This document shows positions 7,006 through 7,328 of a stretch of DNA of 7,328 nt, piece after piece. The notes below the pieces were generated by a model that was not told where the DNA came from, ran no database searches, and saw only the letters and a list, made by a program, of their open reading frames with translations. Source of the stretch: Cytophagaceae bacterium (GTDB lineage: Bacteria; Bacteroidota; Bacteroidia; Cytophagales; Spirosomataceae); the NCBI GenBank assembly GCA_947461155.1, contig CANHKE010000060.1, forward strand, positions 1 to 7,328. The letters run 5' to 3'. The position numbers were made by a program, and so were the translations under genes. Positions within the stretch are counted from its first letter, which is position 1; the number at the start of each line of letters is the position of its first letter.

Positions 7006-7328
7006 GTGAAAACGAATTTACATATTACTGAAACGATCGCAGCATTTGCGAATGAAACAGAATCATCTTGGTTGGCTGAACAAAAATCACTTGCTGGAAA
7101 ATCTTTGGCATTAGCATTTGTGAAGGTTCCCCGATTTATCTCCAAAAAAGAAATTACGACCACATTATTTGATGGCTGGACTTTGGATCAACTCATTCGT
7201 GTCGATTTGCTAACACAATTAGACGACGAAAACCTAGCCATTTTATTTGAAACGGCTGAAATGCAAGAAGGGGTAGCATTAACGAAAGCCCTGCCCTATT
7301 TAACCAACCCACAAAATTTTTTATTGCG
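7006..7328 (+). CDS. eboA: EboA domain protein, N-terminal part (runs off the window)
   Basis: An open frame starts at GTG 7006 and continues to the window end, giving 107 complete codons and two bases of the next. An in-frame TAA at 6997-6999 leaves GTG 7006 as the only reasonable start. The sequence resembles the EboA family: GW followed by LDQLIRVDLLTQL (57-72), then LAILFETAEMQEGVALTKALPYL (77-99), the family's helical core with its conserved Glu and Leu-Pro. EboA is usually the first gene of the ebo cluster (eboABCDEF), found in Bacteroidota, cyanobacteria and eustigmatophyte plastids. That cluster also encodes a TatD-like hydrolase, a UbiA-type prenyltransferase and a dehydroquinate-synthase-like protein, and makes or exports an unidentified small molecule; in cyanobacteria it is needed for scytonemin precursor export. 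The rest of the cluster, if present, lies right of the window. The assignment is by recognition, not by search. Confidence 0.8.
   Translation, partial: MKTNLHITETIAAFANETESSWLAEQKSLAGKSLALAFVKVPRFISKKEITTTLFDGWTLDQLIRVDLLTQLDDENLAILFETAEMQEGVALTKALPYLTNPQNFLL

Overview
The window looks like chromosomal DNA of a member of the Bacteroidota. The start codons have no Shine-Dalgarno sequence and sit behind A/T-rich leaders. Perfect or near matches to the Bacteroidota -7 promoter box (TAnnTTTG) occur just upstream of several genes. The gene set also fits: a secreted S9 peptidase, a short PhnA, a YgiQ-type radical SAM protein and an EboA-family protein. Base composition is moderately AT-rich. I cannot fix the order or genus; an aquatic member of Cytophagales is a guess.

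Layout. Positions 1-93 hold a heptanucleotide repeat module, read on the minus strand. rmuC (117-1379, +) follows. Positions 1378-1573 hold a longer copy of the same module in the opposite orientation: 27 uninterrupted 7-nt units from 1385 to 1573. Then come three minus-strand genes read from right to left: an S9-family peptidase (5847-3727), a YgiQ-family radical SAM protein (3694-1829) and a small PhnA-domain protein (1803-1576). They are separated by 32 and 25 bp, so they may form an operon. A 105-bp divergent region leads to a family 2 glycosyltransferase (5953-6957, +). After a 48-bp gap an EboA-family gene starts at a GTG (7006) and runs off the right end; it is probably the first gene of an ebo cluster.

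What stands out. rmuC is bracketed by inverted copies of a degenerate heptamer array. The copies share a 37/38 match, an exact 18-nt match and an exact 10-nt match in the same order, and differ mainly by one block of exactly seven units. In E. coli, RmuC was identified as a factor that limits inversion at short inverted repeats, so its own gene lying inside such a pair is either a pointed coincidence or a regulatory arrangement. No tRNA, rRNA, CRISPR array, insertion sequence or convincing intrinsic terminator was seen.
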